Shown here piece by piece: positions 33,016 through 46,348 of a stretch of 64,000 nucleotides of DNA. A program made the position numbers and the translations under genes. Each line of letters begins with the position of its first letter. The stretch's first letter is position 1. Under the pieces are notes generated by a model that searched no databases, had not been told where the DNA came from, and saw nothing but the letters and a program-made list of their open reading frames with translations. The stretch comes from Phytophthora sp. 'mugwort' (lineage: Eukaryota > Oomycota > Peronosporomycetes > Peronosporales > Peronosporaceae), in NCBI GenBank assembly GCA_033558025.1, contig JAUCEF010000012.1, positions 992,001-1,056,000 on the forward strand. The letters are read 5' to 3'.

Positions 33016-34839
33016 ATGTCCGACACTACCCAATTAGCGGACGCCTATCTACTGAAATCAGCCCTCAAATCCGAGGCACCGTCAATGTATTTAAGGTTAA
33101 GTCCGTACCAGTCATCCATGATGGCAACCAGGGATCGTATGACTCGGGATTGATCGCGACTGATGCTACCTCGCAGCTAACAGGCTCGCAAGGATATGAT
33201 AGCGTAAAGGATGGCTACCTTCTACTACCGTATGTTATCACTGCTAAGAGCACCGGCAGTGCTGACCTCAACAAGAGCACTATCTCTAGATTTGCGTGTG
33301 CGCTCAAATGTAACGTCACCAATGTCGTCGACTCTCTGACTGTCGAGCTCAACGGTAAAGCAAAATTGTCACGGAATCTGAATACAAAGGCTTTTGGAAC
33401 AAGCTACGAGCGATGAGTGAACTTTCTCAGGATGAGGTGGCGAAGCATGAGGCTGACATGCGTTTATATCCTGGTGCGCGGTCTGGCATCAAATTTAGTG
33501 GTTCTGCTTCAGCGACGGTCGATGGCTACTTGAACAATCAGATTGGTGCGACATCGCCACTCGACACAACGTTATCTCAGGCCCAGGAGCCGTGGGCGTA
33601 CAACAGTGGGTTCTTCAAACGTCTGACGAACACTCCCGCTCCCATCGACTCTACTGAGGCCTATGGAGCCTTCTCGTCGGCCTCGTTTGGTACTACAGCT
33701 ACCAAACAGATCCTTCAGCAGAACGGGCGCGGCTGTTTTAAGGAGACGGATGTAACCTCGCTCGGCAACGACAATTTGTTGGTCGCTGGTTTCATATGCT
33801 AAAAATCAAGCTCGTAGATCTACACCCCATTTTCAAGAAAATCGATCATTGCGCTAATCCATAGTTAGAGCTCCGCTTGCGTATTAATGCTGGTACGGTT
33901 GCTCTATCAGGTACGACTTCGACTATGAAGCTCGACTCGACTACGATGACCACCGGCCAGACTGTTCCTATCATGATTGCCCCGGCTACAGCTGCTGCTA
34001 AGACTGCGGCTAGTGACACGATCACTCCAGCCGCGCCAATGAACGATGTACTGACGATGTCGGTTCTCAGCTTTCATTCTCGTTCGGCCCAATTGGCAAC
34101 GCATTCACGTCTACCAGCCAGATTGGCGAGTATTTCCCATTCACAACCAGCCGTTTAATGACCCCCTTCTATCATTTATGCAATCCGACTCTATCATCCA
34201 GAAGACGGTGAAGACCCTTCGCTACCAGGACTGTTTCACCCAGTGTTTTGCAAGGGCCTGGTACGTCTCCTGCGTCGCCTACTGGCCAGTTAAATGCTCC
34301 TTCCGATCTCAACATTTCTGGATACAAGAAAAAGTCAAATACGTGGCTCTTATCCCGTTCGCTAAGACGAGCGCTGGCCACTTCGCCAACCAGCACGGCA
34401 CGCCGCAGTATCCGAGTCTCTAGATAGTGCTCCCTGGACTTTCACGCCTGAGGCTAGCATCCGAAATGTCCAGGTAACCATCGGTAACACAAACGTGCTC
34501 GAAAAGAGCCAGGAGTATGCTTTCGAATCCTTCCGCCACGAGTTCAGCAAACTGGGAGCCATTAATGGAGATCTCAGCGGTGAGATCTCGAACGGATTGA
34601 TTGACTCACAGCAGTGGTCGATAGCTCAACGCATCCTCGTAGCTGACTGCTCGCGTATCATACGGAAGGAGGTGCCTCAGGTCATTCAGGTATCGGGAAT
34701 CAACGGCTCGACGACCGGCATGGATATTCTCGTGCTCGCTATGTACGAGCGAGAACTTGAGATCGACCGTTCACAGGAGAAGTTCGTAGAACTGATTGAA
34801 CACCTCACGTTGAATGCTAATTCATTTAATTTAAAATAG
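33016..34839 (+). pseudogene. Polinton major capsid protein, frameshifted
   Basis: Starts MSDTTQLADAYLLKSALKSE at 33016. After a frame change it reads SVPVIHDGNQGSYDSGLIAT and LLLPYVITAKSTG. Frames at 33413-33802, about 33800-34160, about 34200-34430 and 34495-34839 continue it, giving ~600 residues. The C-terminal block (HEFSKLGAINGDLSGEISNG, then RILVADCSRIIRKEVPQVIQ) matches double-jelly-roll capsid proteins of Polintons, where NG, a SR-phi and a terminal ERELE stretch recur. At least four frameshifts are needed, so it is dead. It is the last large gene before the right terminus. Confidence 0.75.
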
Positions 34840-34870
34840 AAATGATCTGGCTACCTATCTACAGAGCATC

Positions 34871-35182
34871 ATGAGTACATTAAATTTTGGAAAACATAAG
34901 TCAAAGACTATTGAGGAGGTATATGCCTTTGATCCAGGATACTGCCGCTGGTTATCGAATCAAAAGAGTCTCGTTGAAGACAGCAGTGATATTGGCAAGT
35001 TCCTGGATCAGAAATAGCAATGATGATGGATCATACATCATGTCGTGGGGAAAATATCGCAATAAGACGATTAAACAGATCCAACCATTGACCCTGATTA
35101 CCTTGATTGGTTGAGTAAAAACAACCTCGTTAAGTCGAAGATTCCGAAGCTGAAGATTGAGGTCGATGAACTCCTGAAGTAA
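34871..35182 (+). pseudogene. Protein with two FGKHK...DPGY..WL repeats (ExoX C-terminal/DUF3820-like), frameshifted
   Basis: MSTLNFGKHKSKTIEEVYAF then DPGYCRWLSNQ forms repeat 1. MSWGKYRNKTIKQI and DPDYLDWLSKNNL (after a frame change) forms repeat 2. The G-K-x(3)-K-T-I-x(2)-[IV] ... DPxYxxWL pattern is the small domain found at the C-terminus of exonuclease X and in DUF3820-type proteins, often alone in phages. Its role is unknown. It ends 46 bp before the terminal repeat. Confidence 0.6.
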
Positions 35183-35228
35183 GCGTGTTGATATTTTTTT
35201 ATTAACAGCAAATATTGTTCTTCTGGGT

Positions 35229-35438
35229 ATGAGGGTTCGAGATTATGTGGTGATTGTGTTAGATGCTATGAAATTCTCGAAAATAGCTCATATGAATATT
35301 AGCAATAGGAATGGTGCTCTGTCTCTTCCACAGCGAAGGATAAAACATAAGTGTGTAATGGTATAGACGGGGCTCTTGGGTGGGTTTATGTTCGATGTGT
35401 CAAAAACGGTAGGATAAACGGTTGTTTTACCCACTACT
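35229..35438 (+). repeat. Polinton terminal repeat, right end
   Basis: ~210 bp, diverged copy of 26851-27058 with the same end CACTACT. It shares TAGCTCATATGAATATTAGC and AAACGGTAGGATAAACGGTT. Confidence 0.88.
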
Positions 35439-35444
35439 ATCATC
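35439..35444. repeat. Target-site duplication, copy 2 (ATCATC)
   Basis: Six bases directly outside the right terminus. Reverse complement of GATGAT at 27059-27064. Confidence 0.75.
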
Positions 35445-38407
35445 GCGTTGTTGACGCTGTGTATGAGAACCGTCCGTCCGTCCGGCGAGCTGAAAGTTCT
35501 GTGCATCTCGCCTTCATGGACGTGCTATAGTCAACTGACTCGAAGCAAAATAGGATCATGCGGTTCTGCTTGAGGAGATTGGTAAGGCGCTGCAGGTTCT
35601 CAGTTTGCCAGTGAGGTGATTCTTACATGTTGAATAATCGTTTAAGCAAGGGCGTGGCGCTTCGTGATGTTTACAGCATGATCGGAAGATCGCAAGAAGA
35701 ACACAGTGGCAGTGATACCGTGGAACATCGTCTGGAAACGCTCTTGCGGGGATTTCTCTAGCGGCGAAGAAACCGTGATTCTGTGTATGTCGTCGGCGAC
35801 CCCTTGGGTCATTTGACCACGGCTCCGCCTCGCTAGATGCGTCGGTGGCTCAAAGCTTTTCCAAAAGGTGTTACTACTAGACGCAACGCATAATCCTTTG
35901 TCACTTCAATCTGAAGATATTCATCCGCTCGGAAATGGCGAAAAGGGAATACGGCGTCCAAGCGGATTTGACAGGGACCGAGTCGAAGACGCGGTTGACA
36001 TGATGAGGTTGGCGCCTATGATTGAAGACTACACGAATTAGTGTCGGCCAGTAGACCATGAATCCTCGGCATCGCCAAAATGAGCGGTGCACCATACTAA
36101 CAAGCGCCAATGCCTCTTGGGATCTTCTTTTATAAAATAGACTTACTAGATGACTGGAGGACATTGACATCGGTCAATATACAAGTTCCCAGGGGTTCCA
36201 TCATATAAGACCAAATGGAAACCTTGCCAGCATCTGACCCCCCACCCCTCCCCCACAATCACGCGGATAGCATCCTTCAAAGAACACATCGCAAAACTCA
36301 CTATCGTCTTTTTGGACGCATGGACAGTGTGTGGAGCGGATCCGCTGAAATTCAGTAGGATCCCAACTCACACACACTGCGCCCAGACACCGACTAACGG
36401 AGGGGGTACTCCGACGGCCGTGTTGTTGCTGAGTGGTTCACCTTGTGTACCCGTCGGAGGGCTGGAACTGCTCTCTCGATGACACGAAACGCGCACTTGG
36501 CGGGCGTTGGACGTCCTTGCGGGGACTTGGGAGGGGTGGATCTGCGCGGGTATTCCTGCGCACGAGATCCGGTATCGATTTGGTCTTGAGCTCTTGCGTA
36601 GACCTTGTGGATCAATAATAGAAATACGGGTCCGGGGTTTCCTTGCTGAGGGTGTAACTTCGGCGTTGGCATGACAGTTTGCCGCCAGGACCACGTCTTC
36701 CAGTGGCGTAGCAGTCTTAATATGGGTGAGGAGGCGACGGATGGAGTCCTCATACGCAAGTCCGTCCTCCGAGATGCAGGCAATGATGCGAAATACTGGA
36801 TCCCTTGCTAGCAGTGTTGCGGTGAGCCGAGTGCTTTCCCTTGAGGCTACGGCCGCGTCGACGTGAACATTAAGAGCATTAAGAGGGGTACTAGATGGTG
36901 GCGACGGATCCACGTCTACGAAGCTATCGCCCCCGAGTTATGTTACAAGTAGGACTCGCGTTACGGCATATTTAGTGACGACAACACAACAATCTTACAA
37001 CACCGATAACGAGCGCACGGCGGCGTTCGCTATCTGCGCTTTACCAGCGCACCTTTATCGCGAAATCTCTAAAGTTGTAGACTCAAAGATTAACCCAATA
37101 GCCTCTGCTGTGCTGTCCTGGTGCTCAAGGCTCTTCGTCTCCTCCTAAGGACCTCGAGCACACAAACACTGTTGGGCTGTAATAAGAAGTGTCATTGAAC
37201 TGTTTGGTGCTATCTTCACCAGCGACCTACGAATGCGGCAGAGTGTGTGAAAATGTTTGATTGCTTGCATATTTTGGTGGTTGGATTCAACCGAAATACT
37301 TCAGAAGTCGGTCGTGTGTCTTTGAGACTCTCCCGCCGCTCAGGAGGAAGGTCTTTCTCACTGGAGTAACACAGCGCCACCACAGCGTTTGCAATCACAT
37401 AAATCTGATGGAGGGTACAGGTACATTTCGCATTGCGTTGAACCGTGTGAGTCCATTAAGATTTGCGAACGCTTGACCTAAGATCATCAGGCCGCAGCTT
37501 ACTCCATCGGGTTGTTTGGGCTCATCTTCTGCACCTTGGGAAACTTCCAGACCGGAAGAAGGGGCTGATTGCTTGCTTCACAGTCTTTATTCCACGCATT
37601 TTGCTGCTTGATCCAAATTTTATGCCATTGATGAATAAATGGGAGCATTCCGTTATCATTCGCTCTCGGTTTCCAACCCGTAGTGGCCAAGGGCTTCGCT
37701 CAAATACACAGAAATCCCTTCAACGTTGTTGATTTTTGCAACAATCAGGGTCCAATGTTCGCCGGTCACATTGCACGGCTAAACGAGGTACTTGATGAGC
37801 GACAAGTCATCAAAAATCATGTTGGAGTTATCTACCGAGGAATAACCGGCATGGCTGTCCATGCATTCCCTTAGACCAACGGAGAAGGTCGGAAACTAGA
37901 ACAAAAATGGCAGATAAGATTACAGTTGATGTTTGATGGGCGAGAAGCAACTAAGTCTGCCTTAGCGCTTTGCGAGTTGTGTTTCCTTTTTTTGCGCATG
38001 GGGAGATTCAGGAAATCGACAGCTCCCGTTGATAACATTGAGCTGTTGCATTTCGATGCTTGGATGAGAGCACTCTTGCCGGGGTCCCCGCGTGCACAAT
38101 AGCCATCTTGTTCAGGAGTGGCTACCGACAGAACTTTGGAGGAGATTGTTTCCCTTCGTCTAGCGTCTGGACGGGTGCACTCGCACCGGTGATATACCGA
38201 GGGTTCCTGTCTACATCCACCTCGCAGGCTACGGCTGCTGCACAGGTCTTGCAGGTCGTGCAGGCCGTCTCGCAACGTCCGTCCGCTTTATCCTGCTCCA
38301 GAATTTTAAGAAATGAAAGGCTGGCGTGGGCAACCCTAGCCGAATTTACAATTTTTGAATTTTATCTGGCCATCGTGTAAGTGTGCGTTAATTGACTTTG
38401 TTACAAG
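35445..38407. other. Host flank with unrecognised repeat debris
   Basis: Several broken frames on both strands (e.g. minus 36913-36368, minus 38275-37871, minus 37398-37216) lack recognisable motifs. A minus-strand RVVTPFG-like stretch near 35860 hints at a reverse transcriptase remnant but is too weak to call. No host gene is supported. Confidence 0.35.
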
Positions 38408-38450
38408 TAGGCCTGTCAACGCTTTGCTCTAAAATGAAACAGCTGAACTA

Positions 38451-38470
38451 AACTGACAACGTTGTCAGTT
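38451..38470. repeat. 20-bp perfect palindrome near the left hAT end
   Basis: AACTGACAACGTTGTCAGTT is its own reverse complement; the flanks extend it imperfectly to ~32 bp. It lies ~20 bp inside the left terminal repeat and shares GACAACGTT with the right end. Confidence 0.8.
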
Positions 38471-39309
38471 CAGTTTCTGCGCGCGAAAACTGACACTAAA
38501 ATATATAATAATATATATTTCTGATCGGGGATGAAGCGGTTGTGAAATGCCCTCTCCTCACACCAGCATTTCCCAAGATGGGGGTGATCGAAGCGATTGT
38601 GCACGTTATCGACGTTGATGATTTTTATTGCTACACCACCCGCTGCGCACCTGCAACAGAACCGCTCTCGGCGCCCCCCTACAGGACCACAGGAGCCACA
38701 GCAGGAACCGTCAACACTGAGCTCACGGCAGCAACAGCAACAAGGGACATCGGCGCTGCTGGAGCAGTAGCTTTCAACGCCTCTGGGGCCACCATTGCGG
38801 CATTCGCCGGCAACAGCAATAGCTTTCCACGCCAGAGGGGGGGCATGCCTTAATCGCACCAGCAGCATACTGCGCTTTGGGGGCGCCAGAAGCACCCCTC
38901 GCGGTAAGTGCAAAACAGCTAGTGGTATCCGTCTGAGGCATATTTCCGGGTACTTAAGACACCATACAAATGTCAAGAATAAGATAGGGTGTTTAATAAT
39001 CGTGGTGCATATGTCCGGTCACTATTGAAGCATACAGAAACCAAGATTGGCATATAATATTCAAGATAGAATATGATCGTTGATGATATAAGTAAGCTCT
39101 AGCTCACAAAAACAAATGGGGGTTGATCTATAATTAATCTATATGCTCCTTGATATTGGTAAAAACTTTCAAGGCTATCTGAAGTGGGCAGGTTCCCTTT
39201 GCAAGGCTTTTCTGTTACTGTTCTATCCAATTCGTTTAATTAATTCAATTTATGATGACGGCTGCGTTTTGGGACCAATTAACATGCAGAACAGCTCAGA
39301 TATAAGCGA

Positions 39310-39351
39310 AAAGCCTCATTATTGCTCCCGAAAGCCTCATTATTGCTCCCG
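39310..39351 (+). repeat. Two perfect 21-bp tandem copies
   Basis: Unit AAAGCCTCATTATTGCTCCCG repeated exactly twice (39310-39330 and 39331-39351). Confidence 0.9.
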
Positions 39352-39939
39352 AAAGTTTGAGGAAAATTGAAGCAAAATTGGGTCCATGAGGTGAGATTAA
39401 AAAGTATAATGCGTTGGCTTCACCGGAAGTGTGCACTGACCGGAAATCTGCCCCAAGCGGATAGCTGAATAGTTTACGTCAGCTTGTATCAGTTTGGGCT
39501 AAACGACAACTGCACTAGGTCGTCTGCAACTTACGCTGGGAATAAGATATTTTTATTTTGGTTGCTTTGCTATGCATGACAGGTGGCTTCTGCTTTCGAT
39601 CAGACCGGTATTTCCGCATTCGATCATAATGACGCTGTCTTTTTTTTTTTTTCAGCTCTCTACTTGCGCCATCCATAACCGAATCCTCCGTTGCATCCTT
39701 TCCTCCATTGCGGCTGTTCAGTTGTACCGACTTGGTCCTTCGGCACCGTTATTTCCTCAGAAAGCGAATCGGTGTTCCGCTTCCATGGGAGCCGAAATGT
39801 TGCGATCAAACCCGATTTTGGCGGCCTCCAGGGCCATTCAACTTGCCTGGCCGTCCGTGGCCATCGTGCGTGCTCTTCCTGCCGTCTACCGTGTCCCTGG
39901 GATTGCCTCTTTCATTCTACAGCTCTTTTCAATCTTGAT

Positions 39940-41490
39940 TTCACCATGGCCATCACCAACCGTCTCATCGTCCGCGTCCTCACCATGTTGCAGTCCCCAG
40001 GACACTTCAAGTGCAACTCCTGCTCGAAAAGACCATCAAGGCCGCCAACGGCTATTCGAATGTCATTAACCATCTCAAGCGCTTCCATCCTGCCTACGAA
40101 TGAGGCCGCCGCCGCGCTGCGTAACCCAAATCTCCTTTCGCTCCGACTGGTGGACCAGCGGACCAGCGACATTTACCGCTGGATCGAGTGAATCGTGATC
40201 GAGGGTCTGCCTCTGTCAATCTGTGAGAGTACCCTCGTGCGCCACAACTCTAAGCTGTCGCGTCTGAGCATCGAGACACTGAAGCGGTACCTCGATGGTA
40301 TGTGCGAGTTTGTCGTGGAGCGCATCAAAGAGATGCGCCCCACGCCGTTCGGGATTGTCCTGGATGGGTGGACGAGTAACATCCGCCACTACGTCGCGAT
40401 CTTCGCTGTGTTCAACGACCCAGACATGCCCCATCCCATCGTCACCCGCTTCAGTGATGACCTCGCGTGCCATTCACGCCATTTCCTGCTGTTGGCGTTT
40501 GTCCAATGGAGGACGAGGAGGATCTGAGCGCTCAAAGTCTGTTCGACCTGGTCGCCGATACGCTCTCGCGCTTTGATCAACCGTGGGAACGCGTTGCGTT
40601 CATGGGACAACTGCAGTGTGAATCAGTACATTGGGCGCCGTGAAGGTGCTGTGCCGTTTATTGGCTGCGCCAGCCACCGCTTCGCCTTAGCGGTCCGTGA
40701 CTTCATCGACAGTGATGACGAGCGCATCGTGAACGTGCATGTGGTTACGAAACGGCTGAGCACTATAAGGGGGCGCGCGATTCTGCGCCGGGTGAGCGAT
40801 CTCGCGCCCGTCATGAAAAATGATACTCGCTGATCGAGTGCTTCCAACCCGCTTTGGCATCCCTGGATCACGGCACTGTAGCTGCATTCGACTTGCAAGA
40901 GCTACTCCCGACCAGATCTGAGAATCTCAGAATCAGTGAAATGATCATTGATTTGGAGAATTTCCAGTCTGTAACGGCCGAACTGCAACGACCGACACTC
41001 ACGTTTTCGGCGGTTCGACGTTCCTTCGACCACACGCTAGATCAGTACCCGCAATTGAAGGCTCGACTGCTGCCGTCGGCCACCATCGTGAACTACCCAG
41101 CGCTCGAGAGTGGACTGGTGAAACTTCAGCGCAACGAGCAGCTGACCGGTGCAGTGCGCACGGCGTGTGCTCGGTTCCGTCGCCAAAGCGACGACGACGA
41201 CGAGATCAAGCGCAACGAGGAGGAGGAGGAGTCGTTTGCCGCACGTGCGCTAAAGAAGCACCAGGTAGTTCGTCAGCCAGCGTTCATCAACGTGGACTTT
41301 GTGCCGTCCACGTCGAACGTGCGAGCGTTTCTTCTCGCGCGCGAAACTCGTCTACAGCGACTTGCGTAAGCCGATGGATCCAGTTACGTTAGAGAGTCTC
41401 ATGTTCTTGCACTGCAACCGGGAGCTCTGGGATTCTATGCGGCTGAGTCGGTCCGCAATGGACTTGGCCGCAATGATTCCAATTAATTGA
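39940..41490 (+). pseudogene. hAT transposase, decayed
   Basis: A BED-finger-like start is recovered across frames at ~39990-40100 (CNSC ... VINHLKRFHPAYE). The core follows: LSRLSIETLKRYLDGMCEFV, FGIVLDGWTSNIRHYVAIFA (first catalytic region), DNCSVNQYIG (near 40610) and PFIGCASHRFALAVRDFI. The C-terminal dimerisation segment near 41300-41480 reads VPSTSN then CERFFSRAKLVYSDLRKPM and MFLHCNRELWDSM. At least four frame changes or stops break it. Confidence 0.75.
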
Positions 41491-41603
41491 ATTATTCATT
41501 GTGTCCGTTTTTTTGCAGACCTATTATTAATCCAACATTTATTTTTCAGCAGCCCTGTCCGCTTCACCATCACCGTAAAAATCTGTGAATGAAGATACTA
41601 CTA

Positions 41604-41707
41604 CGTTCCAATCACAGCCAGAACCAAACCGAGAGGTCAACTTCTATCATGCTGCGATTCCAACCACAGTCAAAACCAAACTGAGGGGTCGACTTCTATC
41701 GTGCTGC
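41604..41707 (+). repeat. ~52-bp tandem duplication, diverged
   Basis: Copy 1 from 41604 (GTTCCAATCACAGCC...) and copy 2 from ~41656 (GATTCCAACCACAGTC...) agree over most positions and both end ...ACTTCTATC[AG]TGCTG. Located between the hAT coding region and its right end. Confidence 0.75.
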
Positions 41708-41884
41708 TCTGCCCATTGCCCAAGTAACACGAATGTTGCTTGAAGCCTCATGTTGACCGAGGTTACGCGCACGCAGTACCGTGGAATTAATCCGTTGAGG
41801 GCTGTCCATCCCTCAATCTTCGGTATTCCCAGTATAAAACGGTTTCTGTCAGTTGCTAGTTAAAGCAAAACGTTGTCAGGCATA

Positions 41885-42180
41885 GCTACAGTGTGCTCGG
41901 CCCACGGTGAAGTTTTACGCATCTGCGATCCAGATGGAGGATACATGTACAGACAACGACGGTGAAAGACCCCCGATCCCAAACACGCCATTTTGACGTA
42001 GACAGGCGGAGAAGGTGGTAACAAAAGCCATCCTGCTTCAGTACATTAGCTCTTTATATTGCCCAAATGGCTACAATATATTTTTCTACCAGTAAAATCG
42101 ATACTTGTTTGGCGCCAAAGTGAATGGATTGTGCAGCGACTGCAGCGATCTGCGCGCTTCCTTTTGAAATTGAGACCGCC
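41885..42180. other. Short gap, no gene seen
   Basis: Lies between the hAT right end and the start of the second pogo-type transposase. An in-frame upstream ATG at 42124 exists, but the Met at 42181 fits the family better. Confidence 0.4.
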
Positions 42181-43588
42181 ATGATCTCAATTCCGCCCAA
42201 GCGACGCTCGTACACGATGGCCCAGAAGCGCTATGCGCTGGAGCTTATCGAAACTCTCGGCGAAGCTACCGCCGGACGCCAGCTGGGGCACCCCCGCCAC
42301 AATCTCCGCGATTGGGTCGCCAAAAAGCCAAGATTATGATCTTTCCGGCGTCCAGACCAGCAAAATACTGAGGGGGCAAGGTAAGAAGGAGGTTATTCCT
42401 TTTTCACACGCGCTTGTTACGTTTATGAAGGATCTCCGCCGAGATAAAGAGGTTTGATGAAATTGTTTAAGTTAATTTCATGTTTTGTGCAATCTTTAAC
42501 ATTTATTTTAAGCCGCTTTGCATGCAGTACATGCTCGAATACATACATCAAGCTAAACTACCACCCGTGGTTGCAAGTTATTGATAATTACGTTGACCTT
42601 TCTGCGTGTAGTCATGGTTTTTCAATGCAGACAGCTCTTGTTACGAAGAGGAATGAGGCCGAAATGGAAGAAACGCATGTGAAATTCGCCCTAGAATTTT
42701 GGGAAAAGTACGAGATAAAGCACACGGCGGCTGAAATTTACAACCTAGATCAAACTGCGATCTATTACGACACCCCGCAAAGAAATTTTCGGCAATCCGA
42801 GGTCGGAAGCGCTCGGCCAAAATCCGACAGGCAGAGAAGCACAGCGCCGGAATAACAGCGGTGCTTACGACTCGCGCGGACGGTAAGGAGTGATGTTTTT
42901 AAGCTGGTTTCATCTCAATTTTTACGAATAATCTAACTTTTTGTGATTTTTACAGGAAAAAGCTTCCTATTCTGTCCATTGTGCGTGCTGAACCAGGGGG
43001 TAGAATCGAAGAAGAAAAGGGCTTAAGTCATATCCTCCACGACATGTGTACGCCGTCCAAGAAAGCGGCTGGATGGGCCGTCATGTATGGGTAAAGTATG
43101 CAAAAGAATTCCAGAAATTTGAGATTGACGCACCCTCTGTCCTTTTGCTAGATAATTTTGATTGTCATGTTTCTGACGAGGGACAGAGGGTGACAGTAGA
43201 AGAGACGATTGCCACGGTGGTGCCGCTCCCAGCGAATAGCACCGCAGTGTGTCAGCCCCTTGGCGTCGGTGCTATGGGGCCTCTCAAGAAAAATTTGCTC
43301 GTCGTTTGGCTCATTGAGCAGTCTTCGAAGAGGAAGGACAAGGTGGCGAAAGGCAACGAGGAAGGTAAGAAGAAGCAGAAGGGAAGGAAGGGCGCGAAGG
43401 GCAGCACAAACAAGGAGAGTAAGGCGAGCAAGAAGGGCAAGGAAGACGATGAAGACAAAGAGACGGCCAAGGAAAAGCGCTTGGCGTTGATTAAGCGAAC
43501 AATAGCTACTTGGGGGTTGATTTCAGCAGAAACTGTTGTCGGGGCGTTCGACAAAGCCATCCCGCAATACCCGACGATGCGGGTATAA
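42181..43588 (+). pseudogene. Pogo-type (DDE_1) transposase with Lys-rich insertion, catalytic Asp lost
   Basis: The HTH start MISIPPKRRSYTMAQKRYAL ... HNLRDWVAKKP is followed by a stop and gap. The frame at 42454-42855 holds the first catalytic Asp (IYNLDQTAIYYDTP). An intron-like gap (~42883-42955) follows, and 43046-43588 gives SVLLLDNFDCHVSDEGQRV (second Asp) and AVCQPLGVGAMGPLKKNL. In the family the third Asp sits in CQPLDVG; here it is Gly. After it comes a Lys/Gly/Glu-rich low-complexity run of ~50 residues, unusual for this place, then a normal tail (IKRTIATWGLISAETVVGAF). Likely inactive. Confidence 0.7.
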
Positions 43589-44056
43589 TCACAATACAGA
43601 CGCAGACACTTTCTTGCTCATCACATGTTTTTTTGCCTGTCTATAGCTGCATTTACCGATGGTGCGTTTTCATGTCGTCTGCTACACGCTCATAATTACC
43701 ATACTAACTCCCTCCAACGCGTGGCGTCTTTCACCGTCGTTGTCTGTATGCCTCTTGGTCAGTAAGGCGATATAACAGTAAATAAATGCTTCTGTCACGT
43801 CACTATTCATGTCGTACGTTACTCTTCCTTTTTTTTTTTTCATTTTTGCCACTTTGAAGCTACTTATCTTCACCGGTACCTTGTACCGGTACAAACTGGT
43901 GTGCGTCACGCAGTACTGGCACAACCCGTTTTTCTTTGCGGCAGACAGACTCGGAAGCGAATAGGGCCTGCACGCCCCGCGCGCCCCGCACGTAATAACC
44001 TGTGAACCCGGCTCGCTCCCGACGTGTAGGAGCTCCTCCCCCGGACGGTCGATAAC
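43589..44056. other. Upstream region of the SNF1/AMPK gene
   Basis: No gene is seen. It contains a T10 run (~43830) and an ACCGGTAC direct repeat pair (~43873-43891). The GC-rich last 100 bp directly precede the kinase start codon. Confidence 0.4.
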
Positions 44057-46258
<2,202 letters not shown>

Positions 46259-46348
46259 GCGTCAACACGGTTTTGCAGACTGACATGGAAGGGGTCGAGC
46301 GCGGAACAGGTTAAAACAAGGCATTTTCAACACTTTTTATATCTCGTT

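Larger units (their letters stand above)
29257..35438. mobile_element. Polinton/Maverick, capsid half (right terminus)
   Basis: Contains the fibre N-terminal part, packaging ATPase fragment, minor capsid protein, two small proteins, cysteine protease, major capsid protein and an ExoX-C-like repeat protein, then the terminal repeat ending at 35438 and the duplication ATCATC. Its left edge is the inversion breakpoint inside the fibre gene. Confidence 0.85.
38434..39939. other. Non-coding internal part of the hAT element
   Basis: Contains the palindrome at 38451-38470 and a small tandem repeat. A plus frame at 38542-38853 (Thr/Ala-rich) and an opposing minus frame overlap; neither is recognisable. 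Confidence 0.35.
38408..41884 (+). mobile_element. hAT-type DNA transposon (candidate boundaries)
   Basis: The left end TAGGCCTGTCAACGCTTTGC (from 38408) pairs with the reverse complement of the right end, TATGCCTGACAACGTTTTGC (to 41884): about 17 of 20 match. The flanking 8-mers GTTACAAG and GCTACAGT agree at only 5 of 8, so the duplication is degenerate or the edges are shifted. The hAT transposase remnant lies inside. Size is ~3.5 kb, typical of hAT. Confidence 0.5.

Noticed and set aside
26851..35438. The direct repeats as LTRs of a retrotransposon
   Set aside because: The sequence between them has capsid, protease and fibre genes plus unrelated flank, no reverse transcriptase, and the flanking 6-mers are reverse complements, not direct duplications. 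Termini end CT, not CA.
35445..36170. Gypsy reverse transcriptase on the minus strand
   Set aside because: Only a short VTPFG-like stretch was seen; no YxDD or other RT motif could be placed.
38470..38976. Cys-rich minus-strand frame as a secreted protein
   Set aside because: Cys run comes from a GCA/GCT-rich tract; a Thr/Ala-rich frame on the other strand is equally open, and the region lies inside a hAT element.
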